DNA of 64,000 nt. It comes from Kitagawia praeruptora (taxonomy: Eukaryota > Streptophyta > Magnoliopsida > Apiales > Apiaceae). The position numbers and the translations under genes were made by a program. Each line of letters begins with the position of its first letter. Within the stretch, counting starts at the first letter, position 1. Below, one piece after another: positions 23,956 to 34,868 of the stretch. The DNA is taken from positions 16,598,501 to 16,662,500 of the forward strand of contig CM075348.1 of the NCBI GenBank assembly GCA_037693485.1, written 5' to 3'. Below the pieces are notes generated by a model, which was given only the letters and a program-made list of their open reading frames with translations, was not told the DNA's origin and did no database searches.

Positions 23956-26138
23956 ATGGATTCGTTGGTTACTATATATATACACCACCATGGTGAATTT
24001 GGAGTTAAACCTAATCCAAATTACGCTGGTGGTAGAGTAGAAGTTATAAAAGATTTTGACAGTGATTTGTTATCGTTTAGAGATTTGGATGATTTTGCTG
24101 ACAAATGTGGTTATAGCCGGTCAAATTTAGTGTATTTTAAAAATGATGGTAGAACCTTTGAGAGTGGTGTTAGGCTTTTGTATGATGATAAAAATGTTAC
24201 TGATATGGTAAGAATCCATAAACCTTATGGAAAAATTGAGTTGTATGTTGATCATTATGAACTGGATGAGGTTATTGATCAACCTTAAGGGCAGGGGGTT
24301 GAGGGGGCTGGGAGTGGTGATGATAGTGATCCTGATGATCCAGAGTATGATGTAGAGACTGAGAGTGATGAGTCAGAAGATGATTGGAGTGATGATGATT
24401 CATTTGGTGACGGTGATGATGAATTGAGAGAGTTAAGGCAGGAAAAGATAAAGTTTAAATTAAAGAGTCACTAAAGATGAATACTAATAAGGTTGATGTG
24501 AATGTGTCAACTGTTTGTTTAAGTGATGATTCAGAGTATGGTTCTGATGAGTTGAGGTCAGAGTCATCATCTAGTGAGGATGAGAACCACAAGATAGGAT
24601 ATGTTGGCCCTCCTAATCCTAAGAAAAGAAAGAGAAAGAGAAATGTGTTCAGGTATGGACATAAGGATGACAACATCAAATGGGAGGTGGGGATGAAGTT
24701 TGCATCTCTAGCAGAATTTAGGGAATATGTTAGGCAATATGGAATCAAGGAAAGAAGAGGAGTGCAGTTTGTCACTAATGATGCAAAAAGGGTCCAGGTA
24801 TGTTGTGAAGCTGACTGTAAGTTATATATATGGTGTAGTAAGGACAAAGATGGTGAGAACTGCACCATCAAAACCTTGTATGATGAGCATAATTGCAGTA
24901 AGCCTTACTCAAACAAGCTGGCCAGTGTGAAGTTGCTAACTGAGTTGTATGGAGACAGGATAAGAAAGAATCCATAGTGGAAAGTGAAAGAAATGGCAGA
25001 GGCTATGAAGCAAGAGTTAGAGATAGAGGTGCCCAGGATTAAGCTATTGAGGGTGAGAAAGGCATCTTTGGAAGGTATACATGAGTCACTAAAAGAACAT
25101 TACTCAAGGTTGAGAGATTTTGCAAATGAGATTCTTAAAAGTAATCCAAAGAACACAGTGCAAGTAAGGACAACCAGATTGAATGAGGGAGATCCAAACA
25201 AATTTAAAAGAATCTATGTTTCTTACCATGCTTTGAGGGAAGGTTGGAAGGCTGGATGCAGACCTGTCATAGACCTGCATATGAACAACTGTCAAAGCTA
25301 AACCGTGAGGTGTGGACCAAGGCACATTTCTCAACAACCTGCAAAACTGATAATGTGGAGAACAATATATCTGAATCTTTTAATGCTTGGATTATACATG
25401 AGAGGTTAGTACATTTTCATAGTACAAGTGTTTACCTGTTATGAAATAGCTGCATATATGTGGAGATGCATGACCAAGATGGTTTAATTTTGCAATTGCA
25501 GAACCATTATCTTGGTGATCAAGAAAAGAACAAGTCTTGATCTTGCCTTTACTAGATGATGATTCTTCAACTGCAAAATTAAGCTTATCATGGATAAATT
25601 TAGCTTATATTCATTTGTTGATGCAGGTACATGCCATTATTGACTATGATGCAAGAAATCTATTTCAAGTTGCTTACAAGAATCAGAGTGAACAAAGAGG
25701 CCATGACCAGACATGAACATCAGATTTGTCCCAGGATAAAGAAATTGGAGGGCTAGTTGGAATGGAGCAACATCTTACTCTGTGAAATCAGGTACAAGAG
25801 TTGTAACTGTTGACTTAGATGCAAAGAGGTGTGACTGCAGGGTGTATGATCTCACTGGGACACCCTGTGAGCATGCAATTGCTGCTATTCATGATAGAAG
25901 GCATCATCTAGTTGATTATGTATCTGATTTCTACAAAAAAGACAGATTCTTGGCATCTTATAGTTTTCCACTAGAGGCATTGAAGGGGGAAGAATTTTGG
26001 AAAGTGCACTCTACAGATGAACTTTTGCCACCAGATCTGCCTAAGAAACTAAGGGGTAGGCCAAAGAAGATGAGAAGAAAGGAAGATTGGGAAGGTGGGG
26101 TGGGACTACCCACATCCAAGGGACAAGTGAAAAAGTGA
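23956..26138 (+). pseudogene. MuDR-family transposase gene, internally deleted and interrupted by stops
   Basis: 23956-24285 encodes a PB1-like N-terminal domain (starts MDSLVTIYIHHHGEFG), followed by an acidic Asp/Ser-rich linker in the same frame after a stop at 24286. 24477-25262 holds the MuDR DNA-binding region (KWEVGMKF..L.EFR, then C..C and HNC, residues of the WRKY/GCM1-like finger), with an in-frame TAG at 24975. At about 25262 the frame shifts and jumps from CRPVIDL, where the DDE catalytic domain should begin, to the late motif DNVENNISESFNAWI. The roughly 200-residue core with the catalytic acids is missing. An intron fits at 25405-25626. 25782-26138 carries the SWIM zinc finger (CDCRVYDLTGTPCEHAIAAI) and a basic RGRPKKMRRK tail. 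It cannot make an active transposase. Confidence 0.88.
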
Positions 26139-26544
26139 TGTTTCTTAGTGAACTGGTGGCCCTTTTTTATAAGTATAACTTTATCTAGATTCCCTTTTGG
26201 TATGTAATTCTATGACATAATTATGCTTTTGGGACCAATTGGCTACGACTGCTTTTGCTTTTGTTTGAATGATGTGGGTAGCATGTATTTTGGACCTTAT
26301 CGTTTGTTATGGAATCTATGGATTTTCTATATCTTTGTCTTATCTTTTTGTGTTTTTTAAATACATAATAGATTAGTGCACACACATATAGTCGAACATA
26401 ACATTTCCATTCAACCAACCTTACATTCATTCATTAGCTAATTCATTCATTACATCTAGCAACCAACTGCATTTCCATTCACTACAACATTTCCATGCTT
26501 TACAACCAACCTTATTAATACTACATCTACCAACAAACATACAG

Positions 26545-27226
26545 TAAAAGCACAGCAGCAACAGCAACAAACGAACATAGCCTCAACTGCCTTTGAAGAC
26601 GTTTTATCTCAAATTCAAGTGCCTTCTTTTCAACCTTCAAAACTCTACTTGTTTCAACGGCTTGCTCAACATTTTCTTCCACGAGTTTCAGCTTCTCCTC
26701 CAAATAAATCCTTCTGTGATTTAAATGTGTGATGACATCAAAAGCTCTACCACAAAATTCTTCATCAGCCCACTGAAAAAAGTGACAACCTTGGACATCC
26801 TAGTGTGATAGCATAAAACACCAAGTTAATTACATACATTACAATGAACAAAATAAGAAAAAAAATGAACAAACGAACCTTTGGTGTTGGTCATGTGTAG
26901 AACCTTCTCCCCGGATTTTTAAGAGTCCAAGAGGTATTAATCCTTGCTATCCTCCCACAAAAGCAATGCTTGTGCTCCCAGTTTTTCACAGATTCGTTGG
27001 AGGAGCTACCACATGTTTTGGTGTTAGGGCTTCCGTTATACATCATCCCCAGCTGCTGAAGCTTGAAGTAATTGAACTTAATCGACCTTTTGCTCCGATT
27101 TTTGCACTCTTCGAACCCTAAAAATAAGAAACCCAACAAATTATATGTATATGTCGACTTATATGTGGCTATATGCATATAGCCGTTGGAGTCCACGTAT
27201 GTGTGAGCGTCCACTCTGTCAAACAC
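26545..27226 (-). pseudogene. GRF-type zinc-finger protein gene inside the MULE, with nonsense codon
   Basis: Two exons on the minus strand: about 27226-26885 and 26803-26545. The first contains CFCGRIARINTSWTLKNPGRRFYT, the front half of a GRF zinc finger (CxCG...T..NPGRRFY). A TGA at 26891-26893 falls just where the family has its next cysteine. The second exon continues GCHFFQWADEEFC, then a coiled-coil stretch rich in Glu/Lys/Leu and a hydrophobic C-terminal tail (LCSFVAVAAVLLLYVCW), as in plant GRF proteins with a membrane anchor. Exon borders are GT-AG and in phase. The gene converges on the transposase gene. It could be a captured host gene or a second MULE gene. Confidence 0.75.
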
Positions 27227-27391
27227 GCAACTGCCACGTGGGTTTGTCCGTTAGGTCAGCTGGTCAAAGTAACAACCTTGTCATTATCGTCTACTAAAAT
27301 GGTGCAAATGAGACCCCGATAAGTAAAATCAAAGAATTGATATTACGGCTTCACTTCAGTGACCAATTTGATATTTAACCCTATATTTTAT

Positions 27392-27885
27392 ATACCAATA
27401 CAATTGTATATTAGTAAAGATGAGTGACTGAAATCCAATCGATCTTCATCCGAGAAAAGGATCCAAATGTCACAATTTTAAATTAAATGATCCAAAATAT
27501 CATAACTCAAAAATATGATCCCCAAATGTCACGCTAACACACTACTTCGTCCAGCGTTACATTATTTCTTTTTACCACACTCTTACATGTGGGTCCCACC
27601 TCTTGTAGGCCCGTTGTTATATTGTATCTGCCTGCTAGCTTTCCATCTTGGTTTGTCTTTTTGTCATTTTTTCAAAGTTCTGTCTTCTTTTTCTTCCATC
27701 ATTTTATCTTGCTTTCATTTTTTCAAGATTCCATCTTCCTTCCCGTCTTTTTTTCTTCCATCTTTTTATTTTGCTTTTGTCTTGTCATCTTTGCAAGATT
27801 TTATCTTTATCTTCTACGGTTGAATCTTCATGGTTTTATGTATTTATGGTATTTATTCCATTGACATGAGCGTGAGTTTTAAGTA
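27392..27885. other. Intergenic, no gene
   Basis: Contains a T/C-rich stretch (27640-27800) with repeated TCTTTTTCTTCCATC words. Overlapping Phe/Ser-rich frames in three registers come from this composition and are not taken as genes. Confidence 0.6.
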
Positions 27886-27889
27886 TCTC

Positions 27890-28480
27890 TAGAAAACAAC
27901 ATAGAAATGACAGCTTTACAAAGAAATCGCAAAGTTGATTTAATTAAATTGATAAAAATTGAGTAAAAGAAGAAGAAAGAAATGTATTTACATATTGATT
28001 GATATCCAGAACTGTATGTGTTTATTACAATCAGGGAGAGAATGAAAACTGTATTGAGATTACATTGATAGAGAGAGATTGTATATTTCCTATTACAAGA
28101 TGTTATGACTTAACAAGACTATTTATAAAATATTAACTAACTAACAACCACAGTGCTGAGCTGGAGTGCTGAACATGACAGCTGGATAACAAACTTGACA
28201 GCTCACACCTTGATATATTTAACATCCCCCCTCAAGTTGGATGTGGTAAAGAAATGTAAGCATCCAACTTGAAGGCTAACAATGATATGAAAACATCAGC
28301 ACTACGAACAAGATAGCTAACTGGATAGAATTGTTGCTGTTCTATCTTGACAAAACCACTTTGATGCAAGTGAACACCACAAGCAGCGATAGAGGAATGG
28401 ATGAAGGTAGGCAACTAGAAACTCAGTAGGTAGCATCATGAAGATCACATCACACGTGCAGCGAGAAGCCAATACGACAA
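27890..28480 (-). mobile_element. Decayed copia 3' end: RNase H tail, polypurine tract and LTR
   Basis: Read on the minus strand, 28414-28236 translates to a damaged end of copia pol (SADVFISLLAFKLDAYIS.PHPT). A polypurine tract (complement of TCCCCCCTC, 28224-28232) follows, and then an LTR starting TGTTAAATATATC at 28223. The LTR runs down to about 27890 and includes a TATAAATA-like promoter region (complement at 28122-28130). The rest of the element is absent, so it is a truncated remnant. Confidence 0.65.
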
Positions 28481-28799
28481 CAAGAAACATCCAATATTGC
28501 AATTTGTCATAAATATATCTATTTTGGCCCCAAAGACATATAGATATGACTGTATTAAAAGAAAGCTAAAAAAGAAGCTAAAACAATTTCAATTCACCAA
28601 AAAATTAATACAGATTAGAACAAAGCATAGGCTTTCTTATAACAGCAAATCAAAATACAATTCTCCCTTATTCTTTCTCCAACTCTTCATCTAAGCAAAA
28701 CAAAAGTATGACATCACGTATACTTATTACAGCAGATAGTTAAACTGGAGAAAAAGTACATATTAATCAAGCAAAATTGAATCACTACTAGAAAAACTG

Positions 28800-29290
28800 C
28801 CTTAGACATCGCTTATTAGCTGATGTCTTTTAAAAATCCAAGCGATGTCTTCGCATGCGATGTTAAAAGTAGGGGACTTAGACATCGCTTTTTAGCCGAT
28901 GTCTATAAACCTTTAAGACATCATTCCATAAAAGATCTGATGTGTTTTCCTTCAATTTATATCTTGACTATGATTTCAATTCTGCTATAATATGACATCT
29001 CTATCATTTTGAACATATCACATATACAATAAAATGAGACATTAACATCGAGTACTTCTTAGAAGCGATGTGCAACTTAACGTTTTACATCAGTCATAAA
29101 TTAAAAGCGATGTGACATCTCTATTTTCACATCGGTTTTTGTTATCTAGTGATGTCTCTTATATACTGTAACATCGATTCTATTATCTAGTGACGTCTAT
29201 TATATACTTTAACATCGGTTCTTTTGTGTAAAATGTCTTTTTTGTTTATATTTTACATCAGTTCTTTTGTTGTAAAGTGATGTCAATTAT
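28800..29290. repeat. CACTA left subterminal repeats (GACATCG / CGATGTC)
   Basis: More than fifteen copies of GACATCG-, ACATCGGTT- or GATGTC-type words in both orientations, spaced 10-40 bp. Mirrored at 57145-57330 at the right end. Confidence 0.85.
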
Positions 29291-29595
29291 CTTTTTATAA
29301 TTCATGAATCCCCTGTTTCAAAGAATGCCCAAAAACCAAACATACATCTAAAAACTAAATCACCATACCAAAACTAAAGAACCAAACCAATGTCACAAAA
29401 CCAAACATTCATTAATTTACCAAGATTCTAAATACATCATCCACCAATCCAAACAAACTACAAAAATTAAAACCAACTACTATACATATTTCCAAACCAT
29501 CATTTACAAACTACATAATTCATCCGAAATATAGTTTACCAACTACATTTCCCCCATCAACATTAAGACAACAAAATATGATCTCATGAATTTAC

Positions 29596-29680
29596 GATAC
29601 ACATTCAATTCTGGATTTGCTTCTCTACCATGCTTTGCCATAGCCACCAAAATAGTATTCACAACCATGTCCACGGGTAC
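29596..29680 (-). pseudogene. Fatty acyl-CoA reductase exon fragment captured by the CACTA
   Basis: After an AG acceptor the translation reads VPVDMVVNTILVAMAKHG, then NPELNVY. This matches the conserved (I)P.DMVVN...A...H....INVYH.G segment of plant fatty acyl-CoA reductases. It then diverges. Only this piece is present. Confidence 0.6.
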
Positions 29681-29880
29681 CTGGATACACGCACGTATAA
29701 GTTATTACTAATCAGTTGTGAACAATTTGAATAGGAGTACCCTAAGTTCGGATGTAAGTGTAAATAAAATAAAATGTCACACTAATTACTAATATAAAAA
29801 GAAGTGAATTTGGTGGAAACCAGTTACTAATGCACAAAATCCTAAAAATCTCTATGGAAATATGGAAGAATTTCATTAAG

Positions 29881-29976
29881 AGTACCTCCACTACAGGCTT
29901 TGTAACTTCATTAACACGCTTTTGTGATGAAAACTCCGTAAGCAGTTCATCGAACTCATAGGTATCTGAATCCAAG
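29881..29976 (-). pseudogene. Exon-like segment of unknown origin in the CACTA
   Basis: The minus-strand frame LDSDTYEFDELLTEFSSQK continues to KPVVE and then meets a GTACTC donor-like site. It sits in the same orientation and order as the other captured exons. A related exon-like piece lies at 30114-30200 (NAEELASDVDSTDCVELQPE followed by GTATTAG). I do not recognise either; they may be captured or CACTA-derived. Confidence 0.35.
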
Positions 29977-30242
29977 TTGTTTCTTCTAAGTTTTAATCTC
30001 TTGAACTGACTTAATCAAAAACATCATACACTGTACTAGATCGGATTATCTAGTAGTATTACAATCAATCAATAATCGTCCCGAAGGTAGATGAATATAG
30101 TATCGCTAATACCTCTGGTTGCAACTCCACACAATCAGTAGAATCAACATCAGATGCTAACTCCTCTGCATTAGTTCCTATAGTAAACTTGGTTTTCATG
30201 TTAGTCCATTATAAAATGCAGTAAATATATAGAATGTTTTAC

Positions 30243-30326
30243 TTTTTTGACTATTGCATCAATATTGTTTCTCTGATCAAAACCGACTGTAAAGGTTACC
30301 ATGTACTTTGGCTTCTTTTTTATATC
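30243..30326 (-). pseudogene. DUF707 protein exon captured by the CACTA
   Basis: An 84-base exon-like piece (28 codons) with a TTTTTCAG acceptor and a GTAAAAC donor. The translation includes KPKYMVTFTVGFDQRNNIDA and ends IVKK, matching the start of the conserved region of plant DUF707 proteins, annotated as putative glycosyltransferase-like or lysine-ketoglutarate reductase trans-splicing-related. A single exon without the rest, so a fragment. Confidence 0.7.
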
Positions 30327-30668
30327 CTGAAAAAGAAAAAATTATGTCAAGGAAGCACAAATCTGTGGAAAGCTAATCTAGATATAGTTAAGACCTAACA
30401 CAATAGCATAGTTAAGACCTAAGACAGTAGCCATGCAAAAAATGTATACAGCAGCCTCCTAAAATGAGGAAAAAAGGCAATAAGAAGTTTACCGTCCAAG
30501 TTCAAATCATCTATACAAATGTGAGCTTTTAGGATGCATGATGGTGTTTACCTAATGAGATTGCACTAATAAAGAGAGTAGAGGCCAGGATGAAGATGAT
30601 TATGGAGGCCCTTTCGAGTATGTAAATCTCTTTCTCTTAGGCAAAAGATATCCATCTGTAGCAAAAAC

Positions 30669-31408
30669 TGTTAGGAATAATTCATAAGTTGTGATGTTAA
30701 GAATAGAATTTACACATTATACTTCTTGTAATCCTGATCTTATAAAGGATTTAGCACTGTATATAGGATTTATGTGTAAGACAGTTGTCTGTATAGTTTA
30801 GTCAGGAATGAACAGTGTATCGGAGACTACATGTCAGGAACAGAGAGCAAATCCTGATGACGGTCCAATACTGATGGTTGATCAGATACTGATGCAGTGT
30901 ACAGATCCTGATATCAGTCGTGTTACTGATGATGTCATTATGGATGCTACAGAAACTGGTAAGTGCTATAAAACAGGATCGTTGTTTGAAGAACAAGCAA
31001 GAAGATATTATGAAGGAAATAGTTTTTTTATTGAAGGAAACTATTGACTAGAAGGCAGAACATTGTCATGTATAGATTATATCTTTATGTTATTAGTTGA
31101 TAGGTAACATTATAAATACTCTCTCAATATCATTGTAAAGAGCGACGAAGTTGTGAGTCGAACTAGTGAATGTGCGTAGCTCTGTATAAGGTTTGTATTT
31201 GAGAGTTCGAAACAAACAGAGAGAGATTTGTATTGTCAGCAGCTGCTAAAGGTATTGTACACCTTTGGTAGAGTTTGTATTTGATCTTATTAATACAAAC
31301 AAGAGTTTGATTCATTCGTTTATTCTTGTTCATATAATCAAGCAAAAATCAGACACGATTATATAACTTGTATTCAACCCCCCCTTCTACAAGTTATTCG
31401 AGTTAACA
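30669..31408 (+). repeat. 5' LTR of outer copia element
   Basis: Begins TGTTAGGAATAATTC and ends CGAGTTAACA. It differs from the 3' LTR at about 31020 (T/G), 31045 (T/C), 31087 (A/C) and 31107 (A/G). Confidence 0.95.
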
Positions 31409-31457
31409 ATTGGTATCAGAGCAGGTTGATTTCGAGTAATCATAAAGATCTGCAATC

Positions 31458-32897
31458 ATGTCTGGTTACAAGGATGGGTATACTAAAATTCCTATGCTCA
31501 AGAGAAACGAATATACTCTATGGGAAGTAAAGATGTTGCATCATCTGGAAGCAACAGATCCTGATTATCTTGACAGAATCAGAGATGGACCTTTTGTTCC
31601 AACAAAGGTCGTTGGACAAGCAACAGTTGATGGTGTGGTTGTTCCAGAACATACAGCAGAGAAGCCAAAATCTGAATGGTCAGATAAGGACAAGGAGAAT
31701 GTTCTCAAAGATGCTAAAGTGAGAAACATATTATTCAACAGTCTTGATTCTGTTCTCACTAACTATGTTCTCTCTTGTAAAACTGCTAAGGATATATGGG
31801 ACAATCTTAAGGTTCACTGTGAAGGAACTAAGCCTGTCAGGAAGAATATGAGGACATTACTTATACAACAGTATGAGTACTTTGAATCCAAGTCTGGTGA
31901 GTCACTTACTGATACCTTTGATAGGTTTACAAAACTCATCAATGAGATGGCCATGCATGGTAAATATTATGACTTGGAGGATATGAATACAAAGTTCATG
32001 AAAGCTTTGCCTGATTTCTACAATGAGAAGATATCTGCGATTGAGGAAGCTAATGATCTGGATGAGATTTCATTAGAGGCAGTATATGGAAAATTGAGAG
32101 CTTATGAACTTGACAAGCAGCAGAAGAAGAGCAGGAGTGAAGGAAAGATGAAGACTATTGCACTTACTGCTCAATCTGAAGTTAAGAAGCTTCCTGAAGA
32201 ACAGCATGAAGAGATTGCTGTAAAGAATTCAAGGAAGAAGAAAAGCAAAGAAAGTTCTGAGTCAGAGACTACTGATATGGACTCTGACAACAATGATTCT
32301 GAATCTGATATGCAAGAACTCTTTGCTATGTTTGCTAAAGCTTTCAAGAAAGGAAGATTCAACAGGAGAAGATTTAGCAAATGACCTTTTCAAAAGAAGG
32401 AGGAGAGGAAGAGTGACAAAAGCAAAAGTACAATTGTCAAGCTTGATAAGGCCAAGATCAAGTGCTTTAACTGCAGCGAGCTTGGACACTTTGCTAGTGA
32501 GTGTAAGAAGCCTAGGAATTCAGGAAAGGGTAATGCACTTATGGTCACACAGAAGGATTGGGCTGATTCCAGTGACTCTGAAGATGAATTGGATTATGAC
32601 AACATTGCATTGATGGCCAATAGTTCAGACAAACCTGGATCTCCAAAGAAAACTTCTCCATCCTCTGTTAAGGTATCACTTCACTCTCTTGATTCATTTG
32701 ATAGCTTAAATTCTGATGAAATTAGATCTATCCATGCTGAGTTTAAGAATCTTATGACTAATTTTAGAATTCTTACTTGTGAAAGAGATGAACTTAAGGT
32801 TAAGAATGATAAATTAGTTGATAGAAATAATTTTCTTGAATCTGAATTAATTCAAATGGAAGAATACAAGTTAAGTTCTGATAAAGCTAAGCATGAT
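31458..32897 (+). pseudogene. gag of outer copia element, 5' part, interrupted
   Basis: Begins 50 bases after the 5' LTR. Residues 1-230 are a copia gag (UBN2-type) with the motif YTLWEVKMLHHLEA near the start and a Ser/Glu/Asp-rich stretch later. An in-frame TGA at 32382-32384 interrupts it; the same frame then continues with a CCHC zinc knuckle (CFNCSELGHFASEC, about 32463-32504). At 32897 the nested element splits the frame, which resumes at 45256. Confidence 0.9.
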
Positions 32898-34868
32898 TGT
32901 TAGGTCCGATAAGATTGTAGAAGGGGGGGGGTTGAATACAATCTATATCATTTTCTCCAAATTTGTCCTTTAAATAAAATTTAATTCAAACAAATTTGTG
33001 CGGAATAAAATAACACAAATTTCAAGTTGAATATAACAATATATTAACTTGATGGGTGTTACAAAATCAGTACAAGTGATTATCAAGAAATTAATAACTA
33101 ATTAGAAAATTCAACATGAACTTTTCTAATTTAGTTAATAAAAATCAAGATATCAATTCAAGAACTAGGAAACTTAATTCGCTAGTAGTACACAAGTCAC
33201 AAATAATTAAGTTCTAATGGATACAATTTTTGATACAAAGAACTCAAGAATTTATGGCAATTTAATTGCTTGAAAGATGAAAGAGATGAAATGTTTTTAG
33301 CTCTTCTTTTTCTTCTGTGTTGTTTGCGTGTGTCTGTATGTGTAGTTGTAGTCCAGCCGCCTGCTTCTCTTTATATACAAAAGGAATAAAAAAGCTACTG
33401 ACTCTTTTTATTCAGCTTTGTCACTTGACTTATCATGACTAGTTAGTCATGATAATGTAATCAGTAATGCTATCATGACTTAGCTTCTTCTGTCATGACT
33501 AAGGATACACTGTCATGACTAGCGTGTATACTAACATGACTAGCCTGTCATGACTTAACAATTTAAACTATCATGACTTAGCAGTTTGAATTGTCATGAC
33601 TTAACAGTTTGAACTGTCATGACTTAACAGTTTGAAATGTCATGACTTAACAGTTTGAACTATCATGACTTAACAGTTTGAACTGTCATGACTTAACAGT
33701 TTGAATTATCATGACTTAACAGTTTGAACTGTCATGACTTAGCTGTTTGAACTATCATGACTTAACAATTTGAATTGTCATGACTTAGCTGTTTGAACTA
33801 TCATGACTTAAAGACTAAACCTGGCCACTTTTCTTTTCAACCATAACTCACGCCTCTGTTTATAAACAAATCAAATGACTTGCCACCTTTTTCAAAATTA
33901 AATGAATTATGTCCCGTAGAAATGCTTTTTAATCCGCACAGCTTATAATCTTTAATTAATAAATAATTAATTTAATTCAGAAATTATAAAAATAAATATC
34001 TAATATTATTAGATATTTATAAATATAATTTTTTAATTAAATAAAATATTTATTAATATAAATAAATCCTTAAGCTCTAAGCTGTGGTTACCTGAGCGTC
34101 TAGAACCGAACTCCTTTTCCTTAACAGAAAATGAATCCATTCCAACCGGAGTTCCATCTTTAAGAATATATCACTTTCCATATTCTTGTGATAATTCTAT
34201 TTTCTCATAACCCGTCCAGGTGTAAGTTACGGTCTCTTGAAGATGTGAAACCGGACTCCTTTTGCTTAGCAAAAAATACAACAATTCTAATCGGAGTTTC
34301 AGCAATAAGAATATATCACTTAGAATTTCTTTATGATAATTCTTCTTCCTCATAGCCAGTCCACTTGATAATAAAATCCTTGTGGTAAATGAATTTAGCA
34401 CTTCTGTTGCTTGCACAATGATTTTCTCACATACCAGTCTTGATATCTTGAACCACTGAAGTTAATGACGAACAACCACTGTTTAATGTTGACACTCGAT
34501 GTACTGTCTGGTTCATGAGTGACTAACCGCAATGTCTATTCTTCATATATTGACTTTTAAATCTGGTTCCTTTTCTTTTCTCCTCTCTCTCTTTAATCTT
34601 CTGTACTGTCTCTATCACTGTTGAAATCTCTGTCACTTTAAATGAATCCACTTCTTTAACGAATACTTCACTGAGGCTTGATCAGTTGACTGAGCTTCTT
34701 TCAATGTAGTAATTCCCCAAGTCTGTAGATTGACCTTGATCTTTTTCTTCTGACAGATAATACAATCTGAGATTCCTTGTGACAGTCTATATACTATTCA
34801 CTAATACAATCTTGTTTAAGTTGGGTTGTATCCTCGAAATACAAATATGCTACATCATATGCCTTTCA
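32898..34868 (-). repeat. 3' LTR of inner copia element
   Basis: 1,971 bp. Holds 11 units of the 23-bp repeat (33548-33810) against 10 in the partner. Confidence 0.95.
33548..33810. repeat. 23-bp tandem repeat, 11 units, in the inner LTR
   Basis: TCATGACTTA recurs exactly every 23 bp from 33548 to 33801, joined by variable spacers such as ACAGTTTGAACTG. Upstream (33428-33545) the core TCATGACT continues with irregular spacing. The same array is in the partner LTR at 43953-44192 with one unit fewer. Confidence 0.95.

Larger units (their letters stand above)
23368..27381 (+). mobile_element. 4,014-bp Mutator-like element (MULE) with ~145-bp inverted repeats
   Basis: Both ends begin GGGTTAAATAT(T/C)AAATTGG when read inward, and the inverted repeat continues about 145 bp at roughly 90% identity through CACTGAAGTGAAGCCGTA and TTTGCACCATTTTAGTAGA. 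The flanks carry the identical 10-bp copy TATATTTTAT (23358-23367 and 27382-27391), in the 9-11 bp range of MULEs. It carries a transposase gene on + (broken) and a GRF zinc-finger gene on - (broken). Confidence 0.93.

Noticed and set aside
27515..27869. Three overlapping Phe/Ser-rich frames resembling membrane proteins
   Set aside because: Produced by T/C-rich DNA; all three registers look alike.
33430..33810. Regular short repeats that could be taken for a CRISPR array
   Set aside because: It is a plant LTR; the array is 23 bp unit-to-unit with similar spacers, occurs in both LTR copies, and no cas genes exist.
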